A stretch of DNA of 64,000 bases from Bursaphelenchus xylophilus (lineage: Eukaryota > Nematoda > Chromadorea > Rhabditida > Aphelenchoididae): contig CAJFCV020000001.1 of NCBI GenBank assembly GCA_904066235.2, positions 5,890,001 through 5,954,000 of the forward strand, in the 5' to 3' direction. Under the pieces are notes generated by a model. It did not search any database. It was not told where the DNA came from and saw only the letters and a list, made by a program, of their open reading frames with translations. Below are positions 41,830-54,000 of the stretch, piece by piece (within the stretch, counting starts at the first letter, position 1; every line of letters begins with the position of its first letter). The translations under genes and the position numbers were made by a program.

Positions 41830-44800
41830 TTACATTAACATTGAGACCAAAAGGAATACGAGGACCGAGGACGAAACCCAGAGAATCCCAGTACCGTTTG
41901 TACGGGAGGCAAAGCTCTGGCGATTCAGCGATTGAGAGCGCGAATCTTCTTCAGATGGCCAACAATCGGGACAAGAGTCCTGAAGAGAACGGCTTTGACG
42001 GACAGCATAAGTGGTCTTCATCTAGAGTGATATCAATCAGTTGCTTTTATGCGTATTACACTTACTTGAAGTTCGGGGTCATAGTAATCGAATAGCGAAA
42101 TCTGAGCCGGTTTTTGATCAGCGATTTGATATACCATATCTGAGTACAGAGACAGGCACACAGGAACATCTCCAATAGGATTAAAGTAGATATTCATTCG
42201 GGTGTCATCCTTCTCCAGTTCGACTCTTTGAAGGTCCTTGATGGAGGTCAACTTGTTCATCTCCTCATTGTCGAACTTATATCCACTTAGGGCTTCAATC
42301 TCGGCTACAGCCATATTTGATCTGGAATTGGGACGGGTGTAGTTACAGCACAATTCCAATTGCATTCTATTTCCTCCTCTAACTTCTCTTAGATCTTTAC
42401 TACAATAGAATGGAACGTCCTCCTTGAAGACTTGTCTGTGGTAGGAAAATTGAACTTGGATAAAAGCCATTCCATTTCCATTAGCTTCCAATTCAATCGG
42501 TTCATCGAAGTTGATCAGCTCGTACGATTGTAGAACCATTGAGTTATCTGATGAGATGGTGAAGTTCTGTAGATCAGGACCATTTGCCAGGGACAATTGC
42601 AAGGAAAAGTCGTTAGTGTAGGCCTTTTCAGCATACGATCCCATTGCCTGAAGAGCCATGACGGTGTCCTGAGTTGAGCTGAATCCTCCTTGACTGTTTC
42701 GTTGAGAAGTCAGCCATCTGACCAATGGCAGTGCCTTGTTCATCTCATTTCTCAACATATAAGTGAGAAGAGAATAAGCAGTCATCTCTACATCGACAGG
42801 GCGGGCTTGGTAGAAATATTTGGTGGTATCTCTGGCTTTTCGAGAACTCTGAGGGGCCAATGCCCAATGGGATGAACCGTCTGTAAATCAAGACTGTTAT
42901 CTTGTTCAAAAATTAATATTTTCAAGATAGCTTAACCCACCGGACTCTTCGATTTTGAGACTTTCCATCATTTCAAACGCCTCGTCTTTCTTTGCGCTAT
43001 CTGCCAAATGTAAGGCATAAGCAGCGACAGCCAGAGCATAGGGATCTTCTTTTACATCTTGTAAATGCTGTTCCAAATAAGTGATAGCCTTCTCGTTCTT
43101 GATATTGTTCTCTAATAGGGCTACTGTAACATAAGCAGTCAATGGATATCCTCCATCAGCAGCTCCTCCTTGCATATCTTTGTGATGGACTTCTCCTCTC
43201 TCTGCGAATGCTCCGTTTTCCTGATTTTGTTGAGAATTGAGGAAAGCAATCGCTTGTTGAAGGATTTCATTTTGAATGTAGACATAAGGCTGAGCTTGTT
43301 TGAAGGAGCGGACAACAAATGCTGTGAGCCAGGTGGATCCATGGTTGTCAGACTGGCCAAAAGCTGAGAATGAATTGTCATCCCTCCTGAAAATGACATT
43401 GTACACAAAAAGTATTGTCAGTCATAATGCAGCGAGTCTGATAAACTTACTTGTATGTCAACTCCCGTTGATATCCAGCTTCAATGAAACGAGCCAGCTT
43501 TGTTTCCATCGCTGGAGAATTCTTCTGAGTGGCTCTCAGATACCTGAGAACTACAATGTTGGGAACAAAGTTGAGCATGTTCTGTTCTCCACATCCGAAC
43601 GGCATTCTAACCAGCTTGTCAAGATTACTAAGAACCGGTCCCATAATGTCACCGATGACATCAATTCTGGCTTTCTTTGATCCCTCAATGGCATCAGATG
43701 GGAAGTCCATTTTGATGGTCTTCTGAACAGTTCCATTTGCCGAGAGATCAATGGCCATGGGGACGTTCCTATCCACTCGATATCCCTCCGGTTCCACGGT
43801 TAAGAGTTCCTCAACCGCATCAGCGGCATGATCAGCTTGGGCGACCACATGGAGTTTGATTTGGCCGATCTCAGTGAGGACAATTGGGAAGTAAACGGCC
43901 TTGGAAATTCCTCCTCCGGGCACAGAGACATAGGCGACATTACTGGCTTTATCACTCTGATCCTTCTTCTCTAATCCTGAGCTATCTTTCTCCAAGAAAT
44001 TGAAACCAGAAGCCGCATTTCGTTTCAGTGTGACCGCAACCTAAATTGATGATAATATCTTCATGTACAGGATGCGGCAAAAAATGGAAACTTTTTTCAT
44101 GATCCTGACGTAAGAAGTTTTACGTACAGCCAAATGATTCTTGTACTATTTCTTGTAAATTCTCCGTGCGTTTCTGTCATAGGTCTTTCATTTTTTGTCC
44201 ATATCGATTAATTAAAGCAAGTGAAAAATTTTTTACAGGTGCTACCTGTGGTTCAAAAAAAGATAGCTATAAACATGTTTGCATTTTTCCCGCACCCTGT
44301 ATATGACTAATTATTATGAAGATTTTAGAATCTTACGTCCTGCTCGGATTCCAAATAATTGAATACTAGAACTTGGAGGGCGAATTTCTCTCCTCGTTTC
44401 ACTGAGTACGGAAGATTCAGGCGAATGAAGAAGGGTCGGAATACCTTCAGCTAAAATTAAAACGCACTTCGCGAGTTGCTGAAGCAGGCTCAAATGGGGG
44501 TCTGCCCTAGAAATTGACCCCCACTTTTTTTTGTCTTAACTGATGACATATAGGATGGTAAAGAACTTGGTGAATTTTTTTCGAAAAATTCGTCATCATG
44601 ACCGAGATATGACGTATTTATTGAATTTTGTTTAATGTGGTATATTGTACTGATTTATCGCCGAAACATCTCAGAGCTGTGTATATATACGTTATTGGCC
44701 ATGCTGAACAACTTTGTAATTGACCCGAAGTTTGTCAGGTTACTGTAACATACCGTAACGCCCATGTTCAATCAAAAAATCTCGATTTTCTCGATTTTTT

Positions 44801-47800
44801 TCAATAATTTTCTCGGATTTTTTTTTCATTTTTGGAATCAGCATCAAATTCTGCATCGGATAGGCTATATCCGCATCTCCAGATAGGTGTACAAAAATGT
44901 CGTGGCGCAACCGGTAGTGGGTCGGACTACCATTCAAAAGGTCCCGGGTTCGAGTCCGGGTGGAAGCATAAATGCTCAAACGCGCTGGAAATTCTCCCAA
45001 AACAGTTGTAATGGATTGGAACTATGTTAAAAATAAATAATAATTAACGTTTTTCTATAAAAAGGCAAAATTTTGGATTTTACGAAATTTTTGGAAATCA
45101 TGATTTTTGTGGGCCCAAATCTGCCGAAGAAATAAAAATTTTTTGTTAGCGATTTTTTTGTTTAGAAACAACACAGGGCATATATAAAGACTATTCCTCA
45201 GAGGATTTCGCTCAATTTTGCCCAAAACACCAAAAACTTGCACCTTTTCGTTTTAATCGGAGAGCCCCGTGAGAACCCAGTAAGCCGAAGTGACGTCATT
45301 CAAACGTGGATACACATGTTTTTCACTATGGGGAGTCGAATTTTTACCAAATTTTACAAGATTGAACACTGTAACATCATGAAATATGTGAATATCTACA
45401 AATTTTATAATGTAAAATTTTTTGTGGAAAATTTTCGCGGCTGTCAGAAAACTATTTAAAGGCAGCGCAAAAAACTGCTCTAGAAAAATTGGAAACGTTT
45501 CCGCGTAGGAACGTCTGAAAATCATAATTTCAATTTTTTGTCAAATGACAAAATACGAAAATTTTTTGGTGTCTTGGGCAAAATTGAACGAAATCCTCTG
45601 AGGAATAGTCTTTCTATATGACCTGTGTTGTTTCTAAACAAAAAAATCGCAAACAAAAAATTTTTATTCCTTCGGCAGATTTGGGCCCACAAAAATCATG
45701 ATTTTCAAAAATTTCGTAAAATCCAAAATTTAGCCTTTTAAGGGAAAAACGTTAATTATTATTTATTTTTAACATAGTTCCAATCCATTACAACTGTTTT
45801 GGGAGAATTTCCAGCGCGTTTGAGCATTTATGCTTCCACCCGGACTCGAACCCGGGACCTTTTGAATGGTAGTCCGACCCACTACCGGTTGCGCCACGAC
45901 ATTTTTGTACACCTATCTGGAGATGCGGATATAGCCTATCCGATGCAGAATTTGATGCTGATTCCAAAAATGAAAAAAAATCCGAGAAAATTATTGAAAA
46001 AAATCGAGAAAATCGAGATTTTTTGATTTAGCATGGGCGTTACGGTATGTTACAGTAACCTGACAAACTTCGGGTCAATTACAAAGTTGTTCAGCATGGC
46101 CAATAACGTATATATACACAGCTCTGAGATGTTTCGGCGATAAATCAGTACAATATACCACATTAAACGAAATTCAATAAATACGTCATATCTCGGTCAT
46201 GATGACGAATTTTTAGAAAAAAATTCACCGAGTTCTTTAGCATCCTATATGTCATCAGTTAAGACAAAAAAAAGTGGGGGTCAATTTCTAGGGCAGCCTT
46301 CCACAGCTCGCGAAGTGCGTTTTAACAGAACTTTGCTTTGGATCTATTTGTTTACCTTCGCAGTATTTGGTGAGACTCCGAGTCCACTTTGATCACTAAT
46401 AGCAAAGGCAGAGGCCACCCAAGAAGTGATTGTATCAGGTACTGTAGCTTGATACACTGCCTCTCCCGTCTCGCTGAAACATATAAATTACAGCTCTGTT
46501 ATTTGTAGGCTTTACATCCAGAATTTTTTCTTCTAGTGACGATAAATTATTTCAGATACAATCTAATTTCGATGACTAAAAAAATATACGAGGTCGCAAC
46601 GGCTATATCAGACTCTCTCACGTTGTCAGAGATTGCCACAACCAGGTTTCGGGAAAGAGACGTCTCACTTGAGGCAAGACTTGTGGTTTTGGTGAAGGGC
46701 TACTGACTTCTGCTTCCGCAACAACTTTTTCTGCAAAATCTGATGACGTAATAGATGCCCGATCAACCATAAACTGTAATTCAGGCATTCGTGGTGAATA
46801 CATCCCTAAAGAATGCTCTTAACTAGACACAATAATGTAATTTCTAAAGTTAGACTTCTCGCACACAACGGACCCTCAAAAAATACGCGTAAAATGGTAG
46901 AAAGCGAAATTTAACCTTGTGAGATTGGTCCAAATAAAGGTCTCCGGGAACTCTCTGCGGACTTTGATCATCGGATTCTCGAAGATCTTGGTGACGGCCA
47001 GATTCGCACTGGCTGCAGCTAAACCGATCTTTTTAAGATTACGGAATCTCTTGCCTAGAAAAGTGGGGGAATCAGAAAATGTTAGATCCTTGGACCTTCT
47101 GAATCTTGGTGGAATAAGACGTTACAAGGAAACGGGACTTGTTACATCATGATTGTTTAAGATTAGATATGGGGATGGGGAGTGAAAGCAATGATTTCCC
47201 GATGACTCCATTACAGATGGCTCAGATAATCTGCATCTTTTTCCATCGTTAACTTACTTTTGTCCCGTGGCCAAGGTTTCGGCCCAGATCCAGGTCTCGG
47301 GGAAGTCCTTCCTCACCTGGATCACATTATCTTGTGCTGAGCGTGCATCAAAGAAGACCGCCGCGTTGGGCGCTGCTTGAAGCGATTGCTCCAGAAGCCC
47401 TACAGTCTCGGTTATTACAATCTCGTCACGTATTAGTAGTTAGGAAGCAGTCAAATAAAAGCTGTGATTGGAGAGACTTTTGGATTACAATTGGGAATGT
47501 AAAATAACGGACGTTAGACAATTTAATCAACATAAATTTGTAACGAAAGTTCTCGCTAGCAGGTTTAGTGTCTGTTTTGTTATTTTAATACTGAAGTTAT
47601 TTTGTTAAAAAAACTAGCCAAAGCCCTCCTACCTTGAAGTGAAGTTGGGATCGGTGAAGATGAATGTTTCCGGGAACTTCCGTCGAACCAAAACTCTCGC
47701 GCTCTTCTCCAACTCCAGAATCCGATTGACGAGGCCATTCGAATTCATGGTACGGTAGAGTCCTGAGGTTAGTAAGAGATTCGTTATTCAGACATCAAAA

Positions 47801-50800
47801 AGAAACCACCAGAATTCAGAAGACCAAAGTTAAAAAGCAAAAGCAACCAAATACGAAGAAAAGTGAATACTTACGGATGGGTTCGGGCTCATGGAAAAGG
47901 AAAGTGTCGGTTAATACAACCAATCCAGCATTCTAAACAATAAAATATTGTTCTATGTATGCCTACCTCAAAGATGGACTTGGAATCCTTGCCCCCAACT
48001 CCCCACCAAGGATACCAAACAGATCTCTTTTTTCTAGGGCCGAAGGCATCTGATTCCCAATATCTGTAACCACCGGCTCTGGTTGTGTCGTACTCTTGGA
48101 TGTCTTGTTCAACCATATCTTTGGTGATATCATTACCAGATTTAAGAAGAAGAACGCTTTGATCCACGGCCAATAGACCGACATAGGAATCGGAATCCGC
48201 CTTTACAGTGAACTTAACACTCTCTCCTGGCTCGGCCAATTGTTTGTCAATGTTCAGGGTTACCTGTATGTTGTAATTATTAATGGATCTTACACTTACA
48301 TCATTTCTGAAAAGACCTTCCACCTTGAAGTCCATAGCATCCACCAATACTTCTTTGTTATCAGGGCGGATGGCATAGACCACCAAACGAGCGCTGGGAG
48401 CCATCTGAGGAGTTGTGGTAAACGTTACAGTAACCAGATCCCCATTCATGGATTGCTCTTGGCTAAGGACAATACTGCCTCGGGCAATAACTTGATAAGA
48501 GATTGTTTGGAGAGTTTCTGTTGATTTGACTGAGAAAGAAAGGGTTTTGCCCGCTTCGACAGCTCCTTCATTATCAACCAGCAATTGGATAAATGAATTT
48601 GAAGGGGATTTAGCGGCATCCACATATAAAGAAGTGTAGATGAGAGCGTTTGTGAAGTTATCTTTCCCTTCTCGATCATAATGAGCTTCGATCCGGGCTG
48701 AGGTGCAATTAATTGGAGGTTGCAGAGTCAGCACATAGGTGCCGTGAGCGTCAAGATCAAGTACCTAAAAGAGATATCAGAACATGGAAGAGCGGACTTA
48801 CTTTGACGTCCTTATCTTCATGTTGGTTCGAAGCACTTGGATCATAAGGATAATCATAGAAAGTGGTGACTTGCACTCGTCTGGGGACATTCGCCTTAAC
48901 GGGAGTGCTATCCATCTGCTTCAAGGCCACGATGACGTTGTAGCTGAGGCCGGGTTTGAAGTTATCTCCTTGTTTCTCGACTTCCAATTGCACGTCATGA
49001 CGATAGGCGACGATCTGAAAAAAAAATTATGGGTACTATGTAATATTTGACGCAATCTTAAACATCTGTAGGGTATTTCACCTGAGCAGTTCCATTTCGT
49101 TGAATATCAGTTAGATCTTCAGTTACAGTAGCCAGAATTCTGACAGTGCTTCCTCCGTAATCCATGACCAATTTATGTTTCCTCAATTCTTCATTGGTGA
49201 AGACTACAGTAGCCTCTCCCATGCTATTTAACTTGACCGTCCTCTCAATTGTACTCTCTTGTTGCGTTTCCACATTCTCTTTTACTTTCTCGTCATTAAG
49301 CAGTACTGGAAGAGTGTGGTGCCAACGATTGAAGGGCAACTCCAGAATCACCTTCGCTTTTCCGGAAACTCCTTTTCCATAAGTGTATCTAAAGAATAAT
49401 GTAAATATTCTTATTACGTACTTGGCATCAATCAGAACCGACAAGTCGTCATTAACGGTGATGAAACTGGGAGTTCTGATATTCACCTCGAATTTGGGAA
49501 GGACGTATTTCTCGACCGTGAATCCTTTTTCAAATTTCATTCCGGATTCGGTTTCCACAATCATCATCCATTCTCCAAGAGGGGGATCGGAAGCAAGTTC
49601 AAGTTGATTGGAGAAGACTCCTTTGACCAGGACCTTGTCTTCCAATTGGTTGATCACATTTTGGGCCGGGTCTTGGATCTTCAAAGTGATCTTTCCCTTG
49701 TAAGGCTTTAGATCGGGGGTGACCACAACGACTCGGTAGAAGACTTAAAATTTTATATTAGAAATGCGACAAATTTCCCTGAAAAATTTGCGGCAATTTC
49801 TGCAAATCACAAATCGCACACTATGTTCATGGCACCACGACATTTCCGGAATGGCGAAATAGTGACACTTCCGGAATAGTGGAAAAGTGACAATTCCGGA
49901 ACCGAGAAAAACTCAAAGATAAGGCTGAGGCCTATCATCTGAATAGATTGACCGTTATTAACTTCGGGTTTTTTCTGGTTGTTACTTTTTTCTTATGTAG
50001 TAATGTTAAAAAGTAACTTTTTGAAAATTTTCTAAAAATGCTGGATTTAGGGGTTTCCGAGGTTGCTTGTTTCGAAAATCAACTTCATTTTTTCTGATTG
50101 TTACTTTTTTCTTAAGTAGTAGTGTTAAAAAGTAATTTTTTGGAAAATTTTCAAAAAAATACTTTTTAACACTACTACATAAGAAAAAAGTAACAACCAG
50201 AAAAAAAACCCGAAATTAATAACGGTCAATCTATTCAGGTGATAGGTCTAAGCCTTATCTTTGATTTTTTCCCGGTTCCGGAAGTGTCATTTTTCCGCTA
50301 TTCCGGAAGTGTCACTATTCCGCCATTCCGGAAGTGTCCAAATTCCGGGAATGTCCTATATGTTTTGATAAAAATTTTTAACGTATTTTATCGCTATCGT
50401 AGGTACAACAGTTAAAACCCCCAATGATAATTGAAGCGTTCTTACCAGTAGCTCCAGGCTTGTAGATAGCCTTATCGGTCTGAACGAATCCACTCAAGAA
50501 TTTTCCGGAGAATTCGATGGGTTTCTCGTCTTCGAAGATGATTCTGGAAGCCAGATTCTCTGCCCTCACATACACTTTGTATTCTTCCCCTTCCAAGAGT
50601 CCGTCCTTACTCAAATTCTCGATGGAAACTGTCTGAGGGACCCCTGTCTTCACATTATTCACAACTCTAGCCCCAAACGTTTCATTCTTGGAGTTCCTGA
50701 TCTCCACTCTCACAATATGATCCTCTTCTAGGGATTTGAGGATATTCACGGAGACGGAGTAGGGCAATCCAGGACGAGCAATCTTCGGGGCGATGATGAT

Positions 50801-51061
50801 ATAAGAACCAGCACTGCAATCACATTTCTTTGTCTACTGCAACATGACTACTTACTATGTTTTGGGGACTGCCGTAGTGGTTAATTCATCGAATTCGGTT
50901 ACTTGGCCCACCAAATCGACCTCTGAATGACCGGAAGATCTGGAGGGAGATGGGATTGGGGTGGAATCAGGGTCTTGGACATCCAAATCTTGAGCCAGAG
51001 CACCTTGGACCACCAAAAATAATATGGCCCACGGGATTGGGCCGCCCTTCCTGAGCAGCAT
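41830..51061 (-). CDS. TEP: Thioester-containing protein (TEP/CD109-like, alpha-2-macroglobulin family) with alternative bait exons
   Basis: Constitutive exons: 51061-50856, 50813-50446, 49743-49422, 49388-49082, 49014-48802, 48764-48300, 48263-47967, 47932-47875, one of four alternatives, 46473-46356, 44450-44337, 44040-43451, 43386-42941, 42880-42066, 42021-41830. Length is about 1546-1564 residues. Signal peptide ([13 protein letters not shown]); macroglobulin domains with [12 protein letters not shown]; a furin-like RKKR in the segment before the bait region; [19 protein letters not shown]; the intact thioester [10 protein letters not shown] near residue 1015; the alpha-helical TED with NQENGAF; C-terminal receptor-binding domain. 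It ends in a hydrophobic tail ([18 protein letters not shown]) without charged residues after it, typical of a GPI-anchor signal as in CD109. Such proteins bind microbes or proteases covalently. The start follows an ATATTCAG acceptor-like site. Confidence 0.95.
44068..44299. mobile_element. 232-bp TA-flanked MITE in a TEP intron
   Basis: Ends CAGGATGCGGCAAAAAATG and CATTTTTCCCGCACCCTG are inverted repeats of about 19 bp, each bordered by TA. The ends match those of the shorter element in TRAPPC10 (11688-11776). Non-coding, removed with the intron between 44337 and 44040. Confidence 0.7.
44901..44968 (+). pseudogene. tRNA-like sequence with A and B boxes, left arm of the foldback
   Basis: TGGCGCAACCGG (44903-44914) fits an A box and GGTTCGAGTCC (44947-44957) a perfect B box; the T-stem CCGGG/CCGGG pairs fully. 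The 5' and 3' acceptor strands do not pair, so it is not a functional tRNA but looks like the head of a tRNA-derived SINE. Confidence 0.55.
45832..45898 (-). pseudogene. tRNA-like sequence with A and B boxes, right arm of the foldback
   Basis: Inverted copy of the tRNA-like sequence in the left arm, with B box at 45842-45852 and A box at 45885-45896 read on the minus strand. Its presence in both arms shows that the whole arm was duplicated in inverse orientation. Confidence 0.55.
46622..46805 (-). other. TEP alternative bait exon D
   Basis: 184 bp, entry phase 1 and exit phase 2 like its three siblings. Encodes [19 protein letters not shown] and an acidic/Ser-Pro stretch, then [17 protein letters not shown]. 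It is the longest variant and the nearest to the downstream common exon (46473-46356). Acceptor TTCTTTAG, donor GTGAGA. Confidence 0.85.
46916..47054 (-). other. TEP alternative bait exon C
   Basis: 139 bp, phase 1 to 2. Encodes a basic start ([20 protein letters not shown]) and ends [17 protein letters not shown]. Acceptor TTTTCTAG; donor GTTAAA is weaker than those of the other variants. Confidence 0.85.
47258..47399 (-). other. TEP alternative bait exon B
   Basis: 142 bp, phase 1 to 2. Encodes [17 protein letters not shown], then [18 protein letters not shown]. Acceptor GACTGTAG, donor GTAAGT. Confidence 0.85.
47633..47762 (-). other. TEP alternative bait exon A
   Basis: 130 bp, phase 1 to 2. 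Encodes [20 protein letters not shown], then [17 protein letters not shown]. It is the variant closest to the upstream common exon (47932-47875). Acceptor AACCTCAG, donor GTAGGA. Confidence 0.85.
49846..50335. mobile_element. Palindromic element of about 0.5 kb with nested short repeats in a TEP intron
   Basis: Left half about 49846-50033 and right half about 50150-50335 are inverted copies. The outer part is a tandem of roughly 20-bp units built on CACTTCCGGAATRGYGRAA; the inner part repeats GTTACTTTTTTCTTATGTAG twice in one orientation (near 49980 and 50100) and once inverted. Non-coding; it lies in the intron between 50446 and 49743. Confidence 0.7.
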
Positions 51062-54000
51062 GATCTGAATATTCAAATTTAAGTCATCTTTTTAGAGTAT
51101 AGGCAACGCGGAAAAAATATCCATGATTATTTAGCAATAAATCGTTAAAAATTATAAGGAAAGTTCTCCAAGTGCAACGCTCAGATTTTCTTTAAAATTT
51201 CCCACCATTCGGGCATAGGCCACATCAATTCCTGAAAATTTAGCTCGCGCTTTGCAAGGGCAGCTGCGATATTCAACGACCTTTGCGGCCAAGAGAGTAC
51301 ACAAAACGCGTAGAGCGGTAACAAAAAAAACATTTTTTTGCCCATACCAGTTTTGTAACGAAGAAATTGATTTTTTTTTGGAAACATTACCTTCTATGGT
51401 AAGATTAGGCATGAAACTTCTCATTACAGAATTCGTAAAAATGTGTGACATTTTTTCCAACTTTTGACCCAAAAAACTTGGTCGTTTCTGCAAGGCGCGA
51501 ACTAGAAGTCGATTTGGCATTTGTCTTCGAAAAAATTATTCCAAATTTGTACGCAGTTTTATCAAAATCTGCGCGTCGCATTTGGAGTACTTCCCCTGTT
51601 AATTAAATGCAAATTATTCTCTGATTGATGACTCTAACAATAAAACAAAAAAAAACCAGAACTTTTCTCATTGTAAAAAACAAAAATGCATTGTAATGAA
51701 AAGAAAAAAGGAGAATGACCGGAGGTCATAACACACTTAAATTTAGATCAAAGGAAGAGAAACCGGGCGAGAGGCTGAAAGCAAGAGTCAATTACTTTCC
51801 CAGACTCCCAATTACTCCGGATTGGCGTGGTCTGGGAGACATAACGAGATTGGGCCTCTCTTCAAAGGCCTCACAAAGCATGGAGAACATGCTCCCAAGG
51901 CCAACGAAACTATTAAATCGACCGACAGACTCCTCGGAACAACGATTAACACGGATTTCTGGGGATTTCGGGCGAGAAAAAGTTTTTTGACCGAGATTCA
52001 CTTCTTTTATTCGTTTTTTGTCGTAATAAAAGGTGTTAGAGAAGATATAAATCAACAAAGAGAGGCTACAGCGAGAGGACAGGACCTGTTGTAAAGAACA
52101 CGCATTCCCAAGGATATGCGGACCTTGGAATGCCCTCAGGAAATGAATTCTCGAATGCTCTTCCTCCCGGAACTTATGACAAAACCAATCTCAATTTATC
52201 TCCCTTCCTCTTAAGTGCGATCATAAACGACAATTGAATGGAAATCGTGTATAAAAACACGACAAACAAGAGGATTGCGTTATATGGCCAATTAAAAGGC
52301 CAAGAAAAGATCAGAGACAGATCGGCAGGCGGAAATCAAGTGTTTCGCATTACTTTTTATCGGGATTCCATTACTTGACCGAAAAAAACGCGATTAATCT
52401 CTTTTTCTGAATGCATGAGTAATCATACTAAATCCATGGCCGATATCTTTGATCAATCAATCCTTAATGCAAACAGATGATATCTAAAAATAAGAGATCT
52501 ATAAACATCCTGCCGTTCCGTGAGTCAGCCGAGATGACGGTCACACATCGACTCCTGGAGGTTGTCGCCTTCAATTTAATCGCGACTCATCGCTTCGAAT
52601 CGCGCGCCATTTCTGTCCCGACCTTGAGGGCAGGCACCTCGGCTGTGGAGCGGGCGAGGGAACGGCCTCAACACAGATCGGTAATCCAATTCGGTTCATA
52701 AATATTTGCGAAAAGTGGCATTCAAGGAGAAGATGAGGCTTTGTCAAACTTTGAAGAGGAAAGCAGAGAGATCAGAATGACATTGAAGAAGAGAGAAACA
52801 CCAAATAACATCTTTTATGATGATTTAAAAACAAATCGGGTTGAAAAAAGAAACTAATAGCTGTGATTGCGCAATCTCGAGTTGGGGAACAAAGTGATGC
52901 AAAAACGCTTAAAACAACTGAATCATCCCAAAATAGGTCGCCGAACAACCTCCAATTGAGCTGACAATCAGGTTAACCCTCGCCATGAGTAATATGACTT
53001 CTGTAACTTTGAAAGTGCAGAAGATGTTACCAGATGAATACAGAGATTGATGACTAAAACACAAAGAAACTTTGTACAATCCCCGAGGTTGGGGATTATC
53101 GGCTGACAGTAAGGGTAATTTGAGCAGTAAATAGCTCAGCTTTCACTCAAAGCGGATATTTTTGGTTGCATCGGCATTGAAAACCGTCTTCAGCATCTGA
53201 AGTCGTTATTTCCTCCGCCTCCCTGCCCTCTCATCCAATCCCAGCATCTCTCGCCTTTGAGAATTCTGTATCCCCGATGAAGAGAGCACCTTTTCTCCAT
53301 GATATCTTCTCCTTTTCTGCCGATCGAAAAAAACGAATCGACTCGGAGATGGGCAATTATTCGCAGTCAAACGCGCCGTCCTCCAAAAAAAAGACTGACC
53401 ACTGACAGCCGGATATCTTGACGGTGTTGTTCTTGTCTTTGTTTGAACACCTTTTTGATCCGGTATATTGCGCAAATCCCATCGCTTAAACGGCTTTTTA
53501 TCCCATCGATGATCCCGTTGCGTCATCAAAGTCATCGCAATCCGAAAACAATAAGATGTGCATATTAGGATGACAATGAGAGCATAAGAACATAATTTCA
53601 GCGTTCACTTCCTGCTCGCCTCAATTGAAATCTCTTCTAAATCAAGAAAAATACAATAAAATGTAAAAAGAAGATGATGAAATTACCCAGAAATGTACAA
53701 TACCACTCCCAAAACTGTTTATCTTGCCCGATTTGCAAAGTATTTGTTTCCCCTTTTGACCTTCAGAGAACGGCGAGAAAGGAAGAAATGAAGTGGGGAT
53801 CGGGAAATGGTTCAAAATAAATGACTATGACTCAGTAATGAAGACAATCACTCCATCAACACATGCATTTGTAGCACAACAACTCCGCAGTTACAGTATC
53901 CCCCAAAAAGAACCCCTTCTCAGATGGTTCAGATGGCCAAATAAGGATGCAAAATGGCCAAGGAGATAATTAGGTGGATCAAGGGTCACCCTTCTCGCAT

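Larger units (their letters stand above)
44457..46325. mobile_element. 1.86-kb TTAA-flanked foldback element inside a TEP intron
   Basis: Left arm about 44461-45232 and right arm about 45562-46321 are near-identical inverted copies (roughly 770 bp each) around a loop of about 330 bp. Outermost bases are AACGCACTTCGCGAG on one side and its complement on the other, and TTAA borders both ends, as expected for a TTAA-targeting (piggyBac-like) insertion. There is no transposase frame. Each arm carries a tRNA-like pol III promoter (see separate entries). The element fills the intron between the exons at 46356 and 44450. Transcripts of the intron could fold into a very long double-stranded stem. Confidence 0.85.

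Noticed and set aside
44901..44968. Functional tRNA gene
   Set aside because: The T-arm and both promoter boxes are good, but the acceptor strands do not pair and the anticodon arm is irregular; the sequence is duplicated inside a mobile palindrome.
53206..53535. 110-codon minus-strand frame upstream of TEP
   Set aside because: Basic, low-information peptide without a domain or splice context; probably chance.
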